This document shows, piece after piece, positions 62,877 to 64,000 of a DNA stretch of 64,000 nucleotides. The notes under the pieces are model-generated. The model saw nothing but the letters and a program-made list of their open reading frames with translations, was not told the DNA's origin and searched no databases. Within the stretch, counting starts at the first letter, position 1. The number at the start of each line of letters is the position of its first letter. The DNA lies in assembly GCF_037976325.1 (NCBI RefSeq), contig NZ_CP150265.1, positions 3,219,501 to 3,283,500 on the forward strand, given 5' to 3'. The position numbers and the translations under genes are program-made. The stretch comes from Paenibacillus sp. FSL K6-3182. GTDB taxonomy: Bacteria; Bacillota; Bacilli; Paenibacillales; Paenibacillaceae.

Positions 62877-64000
62877 TTATATCGACTTACCTGTTCTCCG
62901 GAATGGCAGAAGAATGAGGGATACAAGCAGTCCCAAAAGAGTGAGTAGGATGCAGGCTGATAGGGAGAACTGCCATAAAAATGGTAAATCATTTGCATTT
63001 ATGATTTCAGCGATAGTGTGTTTCATCGAGTAAGGATCAGATGGCGCCAACGTTGGCGTTGCTCCAGGTTCGAGTATTGGACGAAGTAATGAAGTGAGCG
63101 GCTTCCACAGAATGATCATAAATACACAAGCATGGAGAGCATGAACGATTCTCCATAATGCGAATGGGAGCAGCTTAAGGTCCGTACCAGTAATGGAATA
63201 TCCAGCTTGTAAAATGCCGCTTAGACCGCTCCATGCAAGCACAGTTGCGATAGCGGCAGCATTCCCGAGCATGCCGGCTCCGGGAGCATCCCAGATCGCA
63301 GCCGCATAAGCACCCATATGACCTTCAAAAAAAGCTTGGCTAATAAAGTTTAGCCCAGCCTTATCCAGCCATGGAGAGAGCAGCGGCTCTGATAATTTTG
63401 CAAGCACAGCAGCAAAAATCATAAATCCGCCGATCATCATAAGCTTCTGAACGCTTGCTGCAACAGAGTCGCCAAGCGTTTTGCCGAAGCTGCGGCCATC
63501 CTGCTCTCTTCCGAGGCGAAATGCCTCTGCCGCTCGATGAAGGATGGTGCTGCGATGCTCCTCGTCATTGGCTGTCACTGATTGTTTTTGCCCTAGTTGC
63601 CGACCTGGCTGTTCCTGATCTGACCGCTCCTGACCTGACTGCTCTTTACGCCTGAACAGCGTCATTATAAACATGACCCATAGCGCGGATATCCATACGG
63701 CTGCAGCAATAATGACACCTACAATGGGCTTGTGCAGAAAGCCTGCGCCTATAACGACAAGCATAAATAATGGGTTTGGCATATGAGCTAGGGCTAGCAG
63801 CCGCTGGCCCTGTTGTTTTGTCACGACGTTTCTTTTGCGTAAGGAAGCTGTCGCTTCTGCTCCCGCGGGATAACCACCCATCCAACCAAGAACTATCGTA
63901 AGCGCGGCTTCACCTGGCAGTCTAAACAGTCGGCTCATCAGCGGCTGGAGCAGAGAGCCTAGCGCATGCGTGAGCCCAAAGGCAGCAATAAGCTCAAACA
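62877..64000 (-). CDS. ylbJ: YlbJ sporulation membrane protein (5' end outside window)
   Basis: A sporulation integral membrane protein with nucleoside-recognition (Gate) domains. The frame stays open to the window edge, so the start lies beyond 64000. Motifs include GWMGGYPAGAEATASLRK, the long linker rich in Gln, Arg and Glu after FRRKEQSGQERSDQEQ, and AAIWDAPGAGMLGNAAAIATVL in the second domain. In B. subtilis YlbJ is made under sigma-E and supports heat-resistant spores. Confidence 0.9.
   Translation of the reverse strand, partial: FELIAAFGLTHALGSLLQPLMSRLFRLPGEAALTIVLGWMGGYPAGAEATASLRKRNVVTKQQGQRLLALAHMPNPLFMLVVIGAGFLHKPIVGVIIAAAVWISALWVMFIMTLFRRKEQSGQERSDQEQPGRQLGQKQSVTANDEEHRSTILHRAAEAFRLGREQDGRSFGKTLGDSVAASVQKLMMIGGFMIFAAVLAKLSEPLLSPWLDKAGLNFISQAFFEGHMGAYAAAIWDAPGAGMLGNAAAIATVLAWSGLSGILQAGYSITGTDLKLLPFALWRIVHALHACVFMIILWKPLTSLLRPILEPGATPTLAPSDPYSMKHTIAEIINANDLPFLWQFSLSACILLTLLGLLVSLILLPFRRTGKSI

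Overview
The window looks like a Firmicutes chromosome of the Paenibacillus type. It carries spore genes throughout (spoVM, a SpoVIF-like gene, a three-gene ger operon, YjcZ-like, YlbJ, NucB-like). RemA, bacillithiol-transferase-like YfiT and strong AGGAGG ribosome-binding sites are also present. Gene order from the calcium ATPase to recG follows the Bacillus subtilis yloB-remA-gmk-rpoZ-coaBC-priA-def-fmt-rsmB-rlmN-prpC-prkC-rsgA-rpe-spoVM-rpmB-yloU-fakA-recG cluster. DapF and a homocysteine methyltransferase/MTHFR gene replace yloC, and a small membrane protein sits where thiN is found in B. subtilis. No rRNA, tRNA or CRISPR array was seen.

Layout. 1-26.5 kb is the dense, mostly co-directional housekeeping block: nucleotide and CoA synthesis, replication restart, translation start and rRNA modification, the PrpC/PrkC signalling pair, fatty-acid kinase, RecG. 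26.5-36.3 kb holds an SRAP protein, a DUF2515 protein, a divergent SOS-type operon (small WYL-like protein, Y-family polymerase, YolD) under two GAAC-N4-GTTC boxes, a gerA-gerC-gerB operon, and a glycosyltransferase-methyltransferase fusion. 36.4-40.7 kb is a thiamine-precursor uptake operon behind a TPP riboswitch with a terminator; it also carries a thiamine-binding-type protein and a TatD-type hydrolase. 40.7-53.7 kb is a loose accessory region: glucosaminidase, DUF418, metallo-hydrolase, FAD/Rieske oxidoreductase, MFS pump, NucB-like nuclease, YjcZ-like peptide, a broken MFS gene, a 50-bp-period inverted repeat, a Gln-rich coiled coil and an SgrR-type regulator.

54-61.5 kb is a decayed, AT-rich mobile island. 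It holds a broken YolD copy, an IS3-family element with a frameshifted transposase, a mepB-like gene between 18-bp inverted repeats, a phage tail gene with three frameshifts and two stops, tiny hydrophobic peptides with a possible antisense RNA, and a second SOS-type cassette (WYL-like, winged-helix-like, YolD) with no polymerase. 61.7-64 kb returns to core genes (rsmD, coaD, ylbJ).

The most interesting theme is the repeated pairing of a stand-alone WYL-like protein with YolD behind SOS-like boxes: once with the polymerase, once without it, plus a third decayed YolD. Known WYL proteins sense DNA damage, so this may be an under-described part of the Firmicutes SOS response. Other leads are a structured leader before spoVM, a prkC/rsgA overlap in which one repeat is read as Gln in one frame and Ser in the other, and a TatD hydrolase in the TPP regulon.
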